The translations under genes were made by a program, and so were the position numbers. Below, in pieces: positions 36,502-47,715 of a DNA stretch of 64,000 nt. The notes under the pieces were generated by a model. That model saw nothing but the letters and a program-made list of their open reading frames with translations, was not told the origin of the DNA and did no database searches. The DNA comes from Sistotremastrum niveocremeum HHB9708 (Eukaryota; Basidiomycota; Agaricomycetes; Sistotremastrales; Sistotremastraceae): positions 362,040-426,039 of the forward strand of contig KV419424.1 in the NCBI GenBank assembly GCA_001630475.1, given 5' to 3'. How positions within the stretch are numbered: position 1 is the stretch's first letter; the number at the start of each line of letters is the position of its first letter.

Positions 36502-37671
36502 TCAGGATGTGTCCGCTTGAAGTTCTTCAAATTTGTCTCTAATGAGTCGAATGTTCATCTGAATAGCAGCTGTTTCTGTAGAGCAAGGTGAACTCTCAAG
36601 TGCCTTGATATGCTGAACATAGTCATACCGATTGTAGGATCATGAACAACCACCAGAATATATGTATTCTTCGTTAGTTCATCAAGGACAGCCGTGAATT
36701 CTGGCAGTTCGAGTTCCAAGGAATGGAATTCTTCGCGGAGGCGGGAGCAAGAATATTTGAATTCTTTGATTATCTCGGAAGTACGCTCATAACGCTTATC
36801 ATCCATGGTCAGAGAAAGGTCGGATGGCTCGGCGGCAGGTGGAGGAACGGGGACAGCAGAAGATTGAACTTTTGACGTAGCGACTACCAGAAAAGTGGTG
36901 CGTTCAAACATGATGACTTCGGACGCACTGCAAGCATTTGCGAATGTAGTGAGATGTTTCGAGAAGGCGGCAGCATTGGGGATAAGGGTGTGAACTATGC
37001 GGGACCAAGCCTGTCAAGAGACGCGTTAGAGCAAGCAGGCGAAGGAGCTCTGAATATGAAGAATGCTGACCTTGTACAGACTCTCATCGTATATGCTGGT
37101 CCCGAAAATCGTGATGGGAATATCCTTCGTCCTCTCAAGAAGCTCTCGCTTTTTCCTGTCAAAGGCAACTTCGCGATTTCCTCGCACCAGGTCCATCTTA
37201 TGGACGAGAACGAAGACGCCTGCTCCTTCGCTCTCTTTTGCAACTGCAGCCAAGACTTCATTGTAGTAATGGATGTCTTTCTCTGTCTCCCGAGACTCGA
37301 CATCAAGGACGTATATGAGGACGCCAACATCCTTGAAGATGGTTGAGCGTTGCGTGGTTAGATAGGAATCCATGAATGCGTTTTGCCCGCCACAGTCCCA
37401 GAGATTCAAGATGAGGTCGCCAAGAAAACGAACATGATTCTGCTCGAAGTCAATTGTGGCCCCAAACCGACTGGTCAGAGAAGCGGGGTTATTGGAACTA
37501 GAGAACACATGAGCGGCGTAGTGCACGACAGTCTGGGATGGCGGACAAGATGACAGATCGCATCGACGTCTTGCCTGAGCCACTTTTCCCCATCAGGAGG
37601 AGCTGACAGATGCGATTTAGTACAATTTGGTGATTTCATGATTGGACAAGCAATGTTACCTTTTTCTTCAT
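36502..37671 (-). CDS. GTR1: Rag GTPase Gtr1
   Basis: Small GTPase that with Gtr2 recruits and activates TORC1 at the vacuole on amino-acid supply. Exon 1 encodes only MKKK (12 nt); after an intron comes LLLMGKSGSGKTSMRSVI with the P-loop. SNNPASLTSRFGATIDFEQNHVRFL, LNLWDCGGQNAFMDSYL (G3), TIFKDVGVLIYVLDVES and VLVHKMDLVR (G4-like HKMD typical of Rag) follow. The C-terminal roadblock domain has FERTTFLVVATSK, YERTSEIIKEFKYSCSRL and FTAVLDELTKNTYILVVVHD, ending RDKFEELQADTS. All switch motifs look intact. Confidence 0.94.
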
Positions 37672-37800
37672 TGTATACAGGTCAAGTTATGAGGCAAGCG
37701 GCGTTACAAGGCCAAATAATGACAGCAAACGATTTTCTTTCAGTTCAATTCTACAGTCCTTGTACATTTTTTCACAGTATTCAACTTGATTATTAATAAC

Positions 37801-38486
<686 letters not shown>

Positions 38487-38549
38487 GGTCAGTCGGTTGT
38501 CGGAGTTGTGCATTTCATTTTCACAAGTTCTGCTTTCGAGTCCACAATC

Positions 38550-40044
38550 ATGGCTGTCCCAAACGGTTCCATTGCTAGTATGTACTTACGCACTTTATAC
38601 GCTTCCAGTCTATTCAGAATGCCTCTAGCTACCTATACTCTCATATACTCTTTTTTATTGGCACAGTCGCACACCAAGGCGGCGGAAACGGTCAAGAAAG
38701 CAGCAAAAAATGTCGTGATTCTGAAAGCTGGCTTGGAAGCCAATATGCCGTCACTGGATAAGATTGTGGATGCCTGGCAGTCGCAGCAGTCGGATCAGCA
38801 AACGTGAGTAGCGCAGAGCACCTCTTGTTACTTTTCTAATACAATTGACAGAAGTACATTTTACAAGGCTACATTTCTGGGGCACCGCTTATTGAGACTC
38901 ATATAGAATCGAACGGGAAGCAACGGAAAGCGTCTATTGCAGAGTCTGCGTCCGAAGACTCCAGTTCTGAAGGTGCGTTTGAAGAGAAATGGCTTCACGT
39001 AACCCAACTGACTGTCGTCCTTAGAATCCAGTTCGGAAGAGAGCAGTGCGTTACTCGATATTTTACCATTCATCTATCAATGGACGTCTTCACAGGCGAC
39101 TCCTCAGATAGCGCTTCGGACGTCGAACTTCCCTCGAAAGCCCCCGCCGTGTCTGTGAAGGAAAGCTCTCCTTCGTCTTCCTCCTCTTCCTCTTCAGAGG
39201 ACTCTGATAGTGACAGCGCTCAGCCCCTCGACTCATCTAAGACCAAAAAATCCGCAGTCGTAGAAGCTTCTAGCAGTGGATCTTCTGAAGAAGACAGCGA
39301 CTCAGACTCATCCGATTCTGCAGACGAAGTAAAACAGCCTGGGCCTAAACCGTCTAAAGCTAAAACAGGTTCTGGATCAGGTTCAAGTGGCGACAGTGCT
39401 TCATCAGAGAGCGACTCAGACTCTGAGGATGCACCTCCGCCGTCTTTAGAGCCTGCAAAGGGCAAAGCAGCTGTGCAAGTTCCCTCCGCTCTAGCCACAA
39501 CAACTTCTGATGCCCCGAATGGCACAAAGAAGTCTTCAAAACAAAATTCAACAACTCTTGACCATGTACCCCAGGATACCACTGGGAGAGTTGCCAAGAA
39601 GCAACGCACCTCGGAGACAGGCGTCTCCGTGCCGACCAAGGTTGTCTCGGATGATAGAAACGACAGCGCTGTGAAGTCGAAACGTGGAGCAGGCCCTCGA
39701 AAAAGCAACACGCCCTTTCAGCGTATAAAAGCCGAGGAGGTCGTCTTCCATGACGCTCGTCTTCAGGATAATTCCTTTAGCACCAAGGTATTTTTCCTGA
39801 TTGTCTTTGCAATACCGTGGTGCTCAATTTCACTTAGGGAGGAACAGAAAATGACTACGGCGCTCGAGCGAACCAGGATCTTATCGTCACTCGGGGTGCT
39901 GGTTTCCGCAAAGAGAAAAACAAAAAGAAACGAGGCAGTTACAGAGGAGGCGAAATTACGGTGTGTTTTTCGTGTCTTTTGCCAGGGGCATGATCTGACT
40001 TCAAGCAGATGCAAAGTCACAGTATCAAGTTTAATAATGATTGA
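38550..40044 (+). CDS. SRP40: Srp40/Nopp140-like nucleolar phosphoprotein
   Basis: Nucleolar chaperone of snoRNPs. The N-terminus contains a LisH-like segment, LIYSFLLAQSHTKAAETVKKAA, reached after an intron that skips a stop in the first frame. The middle (about 39080-39450) is composed of Ser/Asp/Glu runs such as SSSSSSSSEDSDSDSA separated by Lys/Pro linkers, the pattern phosphorylated by casein kinase II. The SRP40 C-terminal domain is clear: FQRIKAEEVVFHDARLQDNSF, then after introns NDYGARANQDLIVTRGAGFRKEK and KKRGSYRGGEIT, with a last exon ending MQSHSIKFND-like. Family is certain from the C-terminal domain. Confidence 0.92.
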
Positions 40045-40225
40045 AGTGACCATGGCCTACCCTTGACTTGCTGCCTGCTATGGCAACATCTGGTACCTCA
40101 CCTCCGCATGGACGCGTCTCCCGGGTGTCCTTTCTTTCCTGTGCTGGTCTTTCCCATTGGGCTACCCTTTATTAATTCACTTTACTAGTATATCTGAGGG
40201 ATTGTTCCAAGGGGTATAGCTTAAG

Positions 40226-41975
40226 CTATAAAACATCTAATGTCCGAATCCATTTGAATTCTACTGCTTGACGACTACCATTGGTTTCCTGTCCAGAGTT
40301 TGAATATCGTGCGAGTACGGTTTCTTCGGCTTTCGCCCTTTCCTGTCGAACTACGACTTCGGGCTGAAGATAACGCCCTTGCGTCGATACTACCATTGTA
40401 GATCCGCCCTCAAGCAAACTGACTCTCACTGGATGAGAAAGAAGACTAGGTCGGATCTTGATGATATAACGACAATCCCAGAGAAGTTCTAAAACTGCAA
40501 TGTTGGCCACGAGTGCCTTTCGTACATTGCCTGTGATATCTTCGTCGAGGGAACCTGATCCATATTGTCTCGAGGGAGGAAGTCGGCTGGCCAGCCATCC
40601 GTTATTCAAAGGCTCTCGTGTTTTGTTTGTGAAACGCACGCGTCCACTGACGTTTAAGACGTCAACTGGTGTCCACATAACCATTGCACCTTGTGTGAAA
40701 GGCTGTCTGGCGACTAAGGAGCTTGGACTCCAGATTCTGTCTGCAAGATCCTTCAAGCTTCTTGTTTTGCGCCTGGCCTCTGCATGCGGAGAGCCCCATG
40801 GGAAGGGGGAAATATATCGCAGGACCCGGAGAAGGACGGCTTGCTTGTGCGCATCAGAGATTTCTTCGTTGGGGATAATAATGCAAAGCGAGGATTCCGG
40901 CGACGGTACCACATTGGTGGAGAGAAATTCATCCGCTGAAGATGCTATTAAGTTCGTGTGATGAGAGAGCAAAGGTTTCGATATACCCGCTGCATCACAG
41001 CCGTCGCGAAAATCGCCTGCTTGAGATACACGCGAATACAAGGCCGAAGTAGGGCGTCCCTCACATTCCAGGATATCATTGAATTCGACGGCAGGCGGGC
41101 GTCCTAGTTCGGGGAGCTGTGTCTGGGAATGTTTAACGGGTTGTGATGGTAATGCTTCCGCTAGCTGTGAGCGGATCATATTCCGAGGAGTGAGTGAGGG
41201 CTGGAAGTTCGTCTCGTCTATGATATAGTCGATTTTAAGTGCATCGCATGTTGCCAAGATACGGGCCTGAAGATTCTTAACGCACAACCTTTGCAATGAA
41301 AGGAGAAGCCACACCTTAGACACTGACAGAAACGGCCGAACTATCCATTTACTCATGCCTGAAGCGCCATACCACTTCAACGACTTCGAATCCAGCGTGG
41401 CACCCATTCCCCAGCGCCGACATTTCCTCATGCCGGCTAAGCCTAAGATTTGGGATCCCTGGTCGTCCCGCATAATCATTGTCTCGACTTGATCATCCAG
41501 ATGGTGCCCCATTGCCATGAGAGACAGATCACCAGAGACCATCGCGTTATGCAGAAGATAGTATCGGGCATCGCGGCCAGTAGACTCGACAGCATTTGTT
41601 GGGAGAGGGGGAAACGGATGACAGCCCCATTTCACGACCTCGAGACGATGGGGGACACCTAATGATTGAGCCATTTCACGACACTGAAGGCTGGCTTGCG
41701 CAGATGCAGGCTGTAGACGATGATCGACAGTAATTGCGACAACTTGGGAAGGAAGTTGCTCAGACGACGAACAGGTCATGAATAAAGTCTTGAGCAAATG
41801 CAAGAGGCATGCCGAATCTGGTCCTCCAGAGAAAGCGACACCTTGAAACAGAATTCAGAGGAGATTATAGTGGAATGTTGAGCTAGTCACCAATTTTACT
41901 CGGCCACCCATTTGGCGGTCGGCAGCTGCTCAATAGGACTCTGAACTCTTGCAGGGAGATGGGCGTCAGCGACAT
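40226..41975 (-). CDS. tRNA(Ile)-lysidine synthase TilS-like, probably mitochondrial
   Basis: PP-loop ATPase that converts the wobble C of mitochondrial tRNA-Ile(CAU) to lysidine, letting it read AUA. Exon 1 (MSLTPISLQEFRVLLSSC, start at 41975) splices to GVAFSGGPDSACLLHLLKTL with the SGGxDS motif. Then come VVAITVDHRLQPASAQASL, TGRDARYYLL, MAMGHHLDDQVETMIMR and GLAGMRKCRRWGMGATL, followed by RPFLSVSK. The last about 1 kb is one long open exon with lower similarity. A clear presequence is not visible. It converges on SRP40 with 181 bp between stops. Confidence 0.9.
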
Positions 41976-42665
41976 CCACCGGCGTTAGCGCCCAACCTCT
42001 TCCCGCTTCCACAGCCCGCTTCCAAACGAAACACTGACCTGCAGGATGTCATAGGCAGTCTCTCCGACAATGAAGAGGACGATCTATAGGTCCCCACTGC
42101 CAAAGCTGCCGACACGCTATCCGGCCCCGAGCACAGTCCAGTGATCCCGATCGCCTCTGAGCCATCATCCAGTACCGCTTTACTGGATCTGGATATCAAT
42201 CAACCTCAAGGCCGACGCCATAGAACGTACAAGAAGGGTCGTATTATATCGTCCGAGCCTACATGAGATCCAGACTACTCGACCTGCCCAATACATGGAC
42301 TCCATGGCGAAGGAGAGATGATGGTTGGGTGCTGCAGTCTACTTTGTGGTGTTTTTGTACGTCTCACAAGCCTTTGATTTTTTTTCGAGCTCCTAATTCA
42401 ATAGTAGAATCTTGGATCTACTAAGCAACCCGGAGAGACATCATTATGGATAACTTGTGTTCAGCATCGGGTATATAGCAAATGTACCTATATCATACTT
42501 CTTCAATACACTTTAGTCTCCCACTTTCCCTTTTCATTTTTTTTCATTCGGTTCTTCTTGCTTTCTCTTCTCGCGCTCCGAGATACGTACCCAGTATCGA
42601 TACCCTCTGAAGTTGGTTGAACCCGTCCGGTCACCAAATACGGCAGCACAATTGCGCAAGCGCTC
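41976..42665. other. Region upstream of TilS and STE23 with an unassigned open frame
   Basis: 690 bp between divergent genes. On the plus strand a frame is open from about 41937 to 42086, stops at a single TAG (42087-42089) and continues to 42266 (58 codons from 42090). Coding-like ends are DVIGSLSDNEEDDL before and HRTYKKGRIISSEPT after the TAG. A 42-nt GT-AG intron (42048-42089) would remove the TAG without shifting frame. I recognise no family. The first part overlaps TilS exon 1 on the other strand, so it may be chance. Confidence 0.3.
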
Positions 42666-45600
42666 ATGAACGCGTTTTTGCGGCCAAGGGTTCCAGTTGG
42701 GAACCGTTTCTTGCGTCAGGTCGGTCCGTTCGATAAGCGGCGACTCACGATGGGCTCTATACCGATCAACCCTCGCGAAAACGACTGGAAATACGTTCCC
42801 AGTCGCAACAAGACACCGGCATACTCCGTTTTCAGCCTCCCAATCCAACAGTCGCAGCAGGACGACAGACAGTACAGGCTCATTCGCCTTGCAAATGGTC
42901 TTCGAGCCCTCCTCATCCACGACCCGACTGCCGACAAAGCTGCAGCCGCTCTAGATGTCTCAGTGGGTCATCTAAACGACCCAGTAAGCGCGCTCTTATC
43001 CGCATTCGTCAATCTAACGTCGAGCAGGATGACATGCCTGGATTGGCCCATTTTTGCGAGCACCTCCTCTTTATGGTGAGACATTCATAGGGTTCGCGAT
43101 TCACGACTTCTCGTCATCCGAACTCAATCCCATTTCTAGGGAACGGAAGAATATCCTTCGGAGAATGAGTATTCGAATGTGAGCTGGATCCGTTCGGATT
43201 ACTCGGAACATACTCATCGCCAGTAGTTTATCGCGTCAAATGGAGGCTCAACAAATGCCTATACCGCTCCCTCCAACACCAATTACTACTTCTCTGTGTC
43301 CAGTTCTCACCTCCATGGAGCTCTGCAGCGTTTCGCCGGTTTCTTTCATTCACCGCTGTTCGACCCTTCCTGTACAGCCAGAGAACTCAATGCTGTTGAT
43401 TCGGAACACAAAAAGAACCTGCAGTCCGATGGATGGCGCATTTTTCAGCTTGGGAAATCGCTGAGCAAAGAAGGGCACAAGTGGCGCAAGTTTGGCAGTG
43501 GAAATCGTGAAAGCCTTCTTGCGGCAGGGCGCGCACTCTCACTCCCGCCTGCACCCGCGTTAAACAAAGACGACGAAGTTCAATCCAAGGATTTTCTGAC
43601 TGCCACCTCGGCGACCTCTTCCCGCGTGCCTTCTCCTGCGCCCTCTGCATCCTCGAGCTCGAGCTTATCCGACATGGAACCCGATGGAGGTCCTGCCGGT
43701 CGTGAAACTCGCCGAAGGTTGGTTGAATGGTGGGAATCGGAATATTGTGCCGGACGTATGAAACTAGCAATCTTGGGACGCGGTGCGTGACTGTTCGCCT
43801 CTTTTATTCCAAAACAGTCTTCTGACCACGACTGAAGATTCACTTGATGCCTTGACCGACATGGCCGTCGAACTTTTCACTCCTGTGCAAAATCGAGGCA
43901 AAGATCCCAGTCCGATGATCAGGGACTCTCCTTTGGGGCCCGATGAAATGGGGGTATGTGTATCAAGTTTCGATCACGTCACGATTCTTAAAACGTTTGC
44001 TAGACTATTGTTTTTGTTAAAACTGTCATGGATTTTCGGTCCCTCGAAATTTGCTTCCCGCTTGAATTTCAAGATCCGCTCTACAGATCCAAGCCTGGTT
44101 CTTTCATCGCTCACTTCATTGGACACGAGGGACCCGGATCCCTCTTCAGCTATCTCAAACGACAGGGTTGGGCAGTCGGCTTGAGTGCCGGTTCAACTGA
44201 GCTTGGTCGCGGCTTCGATATTTTACGTCTAAATATCACTCTTACGCCGGAAGGATTCGGTGAGTTTACTTGTCCTCTTTCTCAACAAGGTCTCATTGTT
44301 GGTCAGCCTCGTATCGTTTGGTTCTGAATGCAGCGTACAAATATCTTACGTTGCTCCGGACTGCACCTTTCCCGGCTTTCTATTTCACGGAGCAGCAGAA
44401 ACTATCAGAAATGCGCTTCCGTTTCTCTGAAAAACGACCGGCCGATTCATATGTGTCTTCTCTGGCTGCTGCAATGCAAAAGTCTTATGCTCCGGAGCAT
44501 CTGCTTGCAGGATCAAAGCTTCTTTGGGATTGGAGGGAGGACGAAGTTCGCAAAGCGTTGCAGAACCTCACCGTCCATACTGGCCGTGTGATGCTCATGG
44601 GAAAATCTCATGACGAGATTGGACTGAGCAATAATTGGCTGAAGGAACGGTGGTACAAGACTGAATACCAAGTTCAACGCTTGGACAGCGAAGTCGTCGA
44701 GGAGGCTCAGATATTGAATGATGTCCCTGATTTGCACCTCCCGGGCCCCAACGAATTTTTCCCTGACAATCTCGAGGTTGAAAAGCTCGATGTTTCTGAA
44801 GTGAGCTTCCGACATTTCGATGAACTGTGACGCTGATCGAGATCTGAAGCCCTTGAAACGGCCCTTGTTGATTCAAGAGTCTTCTCTCCTTGCGGTATGG
44901 TTCAAGAAAGATGACCAGTTTTGGGTCCCAAAGGCAAATGTTCTGGTAGACATTCAAAGGTACGTATCCGGTCCAAGAGCGTTCTTTCTTCATTCACAAT
45001 TGAATTTAGTCCTCTGGCTTCTGTCACACCACGTCACGCTGTCTTGACACGTCTCATCGGAGAACTCGTCACCGATGCCCTACAAGAGTATTCCTATGAC
45101 GCTGATCTCGCTGGCTTGAAATATAGCTTCTCAGGCTATTCGCATGGCTTTCAATTATCACTGTCAGGCTACAACAGCAAACTTTCTGTGCTACTTGAGA
45201 AAATACTTGACACCTTTCGGAGCTTGACAGTTGATCCTGTCCGCTTGTCTGTCATTCGTGAACAGCTCAAACTCGAGTATGAAAATTTCAAACTGGATCA
45301 ACCATACAATGTTGGGATGTTCTGGATGAGGTATACATTGCAGGAAAGGGCGTGGACACCGGAAGAAAAGTTGACGGAACTGCATTGTACGTCCTTTCAT
45401 TGTACTTGTAGGCTTTATCTGAATTCTTCGCAGTGATTGAGGAAAACGAAATCCAAAACTTCCTGAACGAAATCCTGCACCGAGTGTTCATCAAAGTCCT
45501 GGTGCATGGCAACGTGTTGAAAAGTGTACGTACTCTTCAATTGCAAGTGATCGTCTAATACATCTACAGGACGCATTACAAGTCGCTCGCAAAATCGAAA

Positions 45601-46728
45601 ATATTCTTCAACCCAGACCTTTAACACCGACAGAAATTGGCTTAGAACGGTCACTCATTCTCAACACCGGTATGTCGCACCGTTGGGTAAAATGTCTCAG
45701 TCTAAATTTGTCCAAGGATCCAATCATGTTTGGAGCACCGCTGTCCCTAACGAAAGCGACGTAAACTCCAGTCTTGTCTATTACTGCCACGTTGGGGACA
45801 TCAAAGACGAGAGCCTTCGACCTCTTCTGTCTCTGCTCGCTCACATCATTCGAGAACCCTGCTTCAACCAGTTAAGAACCAAAGAGCAGCTGGGTTACAT
45901 TGTGTCCTCTAGCCAGGTACAGAGCACTGGCTCGATGGGCTTGCGAATCGTTGTGCAAAGCGAGCGAGATCCGAGCTATCTAGAAGGACGCGTTGAGGCG
46001 TTCTTCGACGATTTCAGAGATATACTTGCCGAGATGCCGGATGAAGTCTTTCGTGGCTTGAAAGACGGTCTGATCACCAAGAAGTTAGAAAAGTTGAAGA
46101 ATCTGAATGAAGAGGCAAACAGATTCTGGACTCATTTGACATCGGGATACAACGACTTCTTCCGAGGTATGTCTTGGATGTATAACAGTGTAATGGGTAT
46201 TCTAAAAGCTCTCCTTCAGCTGCGAACGATGCGAAGGCACTTCAGGACATATCCAAAGCAAACATTTTGGATCATTTCATGAAGTTTGTTCACCCGTCTT
46301 CAACTTCGCGCCGAAAATTTTCAATCCACTGCCGTGCGCAGAAAGCCCAAAGCGTCAAGTTTACTTCACTTGCCGCCGGAGAATATCTAAAGCGCTTGAA
46401 GGCTGCCGGATTTCCGGTTGATGAACAACTTTATCTGCAATTGTCCGCCGCAGAACCACCACTTGACGCAGTCAAAACGTTTTGGTTGAACGCATTCTCG
46501 GAGCAACCAGGTTTTGGTTCCTCCAGCACAGCGCAAGAACTACTCCGGAGTCTCGATGATCTGGCGCAGGAATTTCCTTCCTCCGACCCTGTCTCGGATA
46601 CGGCAGTTGAACTCCATCCCCGCAATACATTGATCTCTGATTTAGTGTCCTTCAAACGTAGTCTGCACATCTCTACTGCCGCTACCCCAGTTGCCGATTT
46701 CCACGATCTCTCTGTGTCGAAATTTTGA
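42666..46728 (+). CDS. STE23: Insulin-degrading enzyme / a-factor protease Ste23 (M16A)
   Basis: Zinc metalloprotease of the inverzincin clan that degrades small peptides. MNAFLRPRVPVGNRFLRQVG is basic and could target mitochondria; a second Met follows at MGSIPINPREN. Domain 1: YRLIRLANGLRALLIHDPTADK, then after an intron DMPGLAHFCEHLLFMGT with the HxxEH zinc motif, YPSENEYSNFIASNGGSTNAYT and ELNAVDSEHKKNLQSDGWR (distal Glu). A Ser/Pro-rich insertion (about 43600-43690) precedes ETRRRLVEWWESEYC. Later domains show GSFIAHFIGHEGPGSLFSYL, LKYSFSGYSHGFQLSLSGYN, FNQLRTKEQLGYIVSSS and DEVFRGLKDGLITKKLEKL. About ten introns. Confidence 0.94.
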
Positions 46729-47036
46729 TGCTTTGCTATACATGACTTGTATCAGGAGAACAAAAGTTTCCTATAGATACTCTAGATGATACTCTATTCA
46801 TGTTGTTGCTTTCTGCAGAATGCATAAAGGTGCTGAGCGTGGCCCCAGGCGCGCAGTATCAGGCTGAGGTCAATGCAAACGCGATCACGTGGCCCTAACC
46901 TCAAGGTCGACACGCTCATCATTGCCAGTTTGCAAACTCTGTTCCCGACTCATTACGCCAAGGACAAAAGCGACGCTCTCCATCTCTTGCTCTGAACGCC
47001 TGCCATTCCTCAGCCTATAAGAGATTATGGCCACAA
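46729..47036. other. Intergenic region between STE23 and CKS1
   Basis: About 308 bp between genes on the same strand. No further gene or repeat is seen. Confidence 0.5.
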
Positions 47037-47524
47037 AACAGCTAGCCAAAGCCCAGCAAGTCAAGCAGCAAGGAGCGCAGAGTCAGCGGGCAGAGAAGTC
47101 AGACGCCGAGAAACTGCACGAATTTGCAGAGAAGTCAGTACTTACTGAAAGCCACTGATCTCACTAAGACAATCAATAGAATCCATTACTCGGAAAGATA
47201 TTCGGACGACGAATTCGAGTACAGACACGTTATCGTCCCCAAACCATTGTTGAAGTTGCTACCGAAGCAATTCTTTTCGAATGACGGCTCCGGCTGTCTT
47301 CGCCTTTTGAGTGAGCAGGAATGGAGAGCAATGGGAATTTCGCAGAGCTTGGGCTGGGTGCATTATGAAGTCCACGGCAAGTTCAAATCCTCCTTGTAAT
47401 CGATCGCGTTCAAACCAGTCCAACAGCACCTGAACCTCATGTCCTCCTCTTTCGTCGCGCTCTTGATTTCCAAACCCCTCAAGCACTGCCTGTCAGAGCA
47501 GCAACGAGATCCCGGAAGCCTTAA
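47037..47524 (+). CDS. CKS1: Cyclin-dependent kinase regulatory subunit Cks1/Suc1
   Basis: Phospho-adaptor of Cdk1 complexes. Exon 1 gives a 38-residue N-terminal extension ([20 protein letters not shown]...) ending LHEFAE. After a short intron the core starts [20 protein letters not shown], then [34 protein letters not shown] and YEVH. The core is completed only by splicing from 47376 to 47427 over an intron starting GC rather than GT (CG|GCAAGT ... CAACAG), giving [15 protein letters not shown]. The conserved anion-binding Arg/Trp/His region is present. The final basic tail is ATRSRKP. Without the GC-AG intron the frame would stop after SSL and lose the last beta strand. Confidence 0.93.
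47377..47426 (+). other. GC-AG intron in CKS1
   Basis: 50-nt intron with donor G|GCAAGT and acceptor CAACAG. It is required to keep Cks1 in frame (His-Ala-Pro-Glu-Pro-His). The donor matches the known strong consensus of GC-AG introns apart from the upstream C. Confidence 0.85.
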
Positions 47525-47715
47525 GCTATCTTCGTCCATTGTCGCATGCCCACTTCCTATCTTCGCTTCTTTGCTGAGTCCTGTTGTATTCTACAAACAT
47601 TGTACCCCGCTTTTCTGTGCTTTAACCTGGTTTTCATGTCGAATTCTTCAATCTGCAATTATCAACGTATTTAAACAACAATGCGCATCGATACATACAC
47701 TATGATTACAACCCC

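Noticed and set aside
39220-39711. 163-codon minus-strand frame antisense to SRP40
   Set aside because: Mirror of the Ser/Asp repeat coding region; the plus-strand frame carries the SRP40 domain.
41966-42199. 77-codon minus-strand frame upstream of TilS
   Set aside because: Overlaps TilS exon 1 in another frame and shows no family feature.
47380-47395. tRNA B-box-like GTTCAAATCC
   Set aside because: Lies in the CKS1 GC-AG intron; no A box or pairing arms around it.
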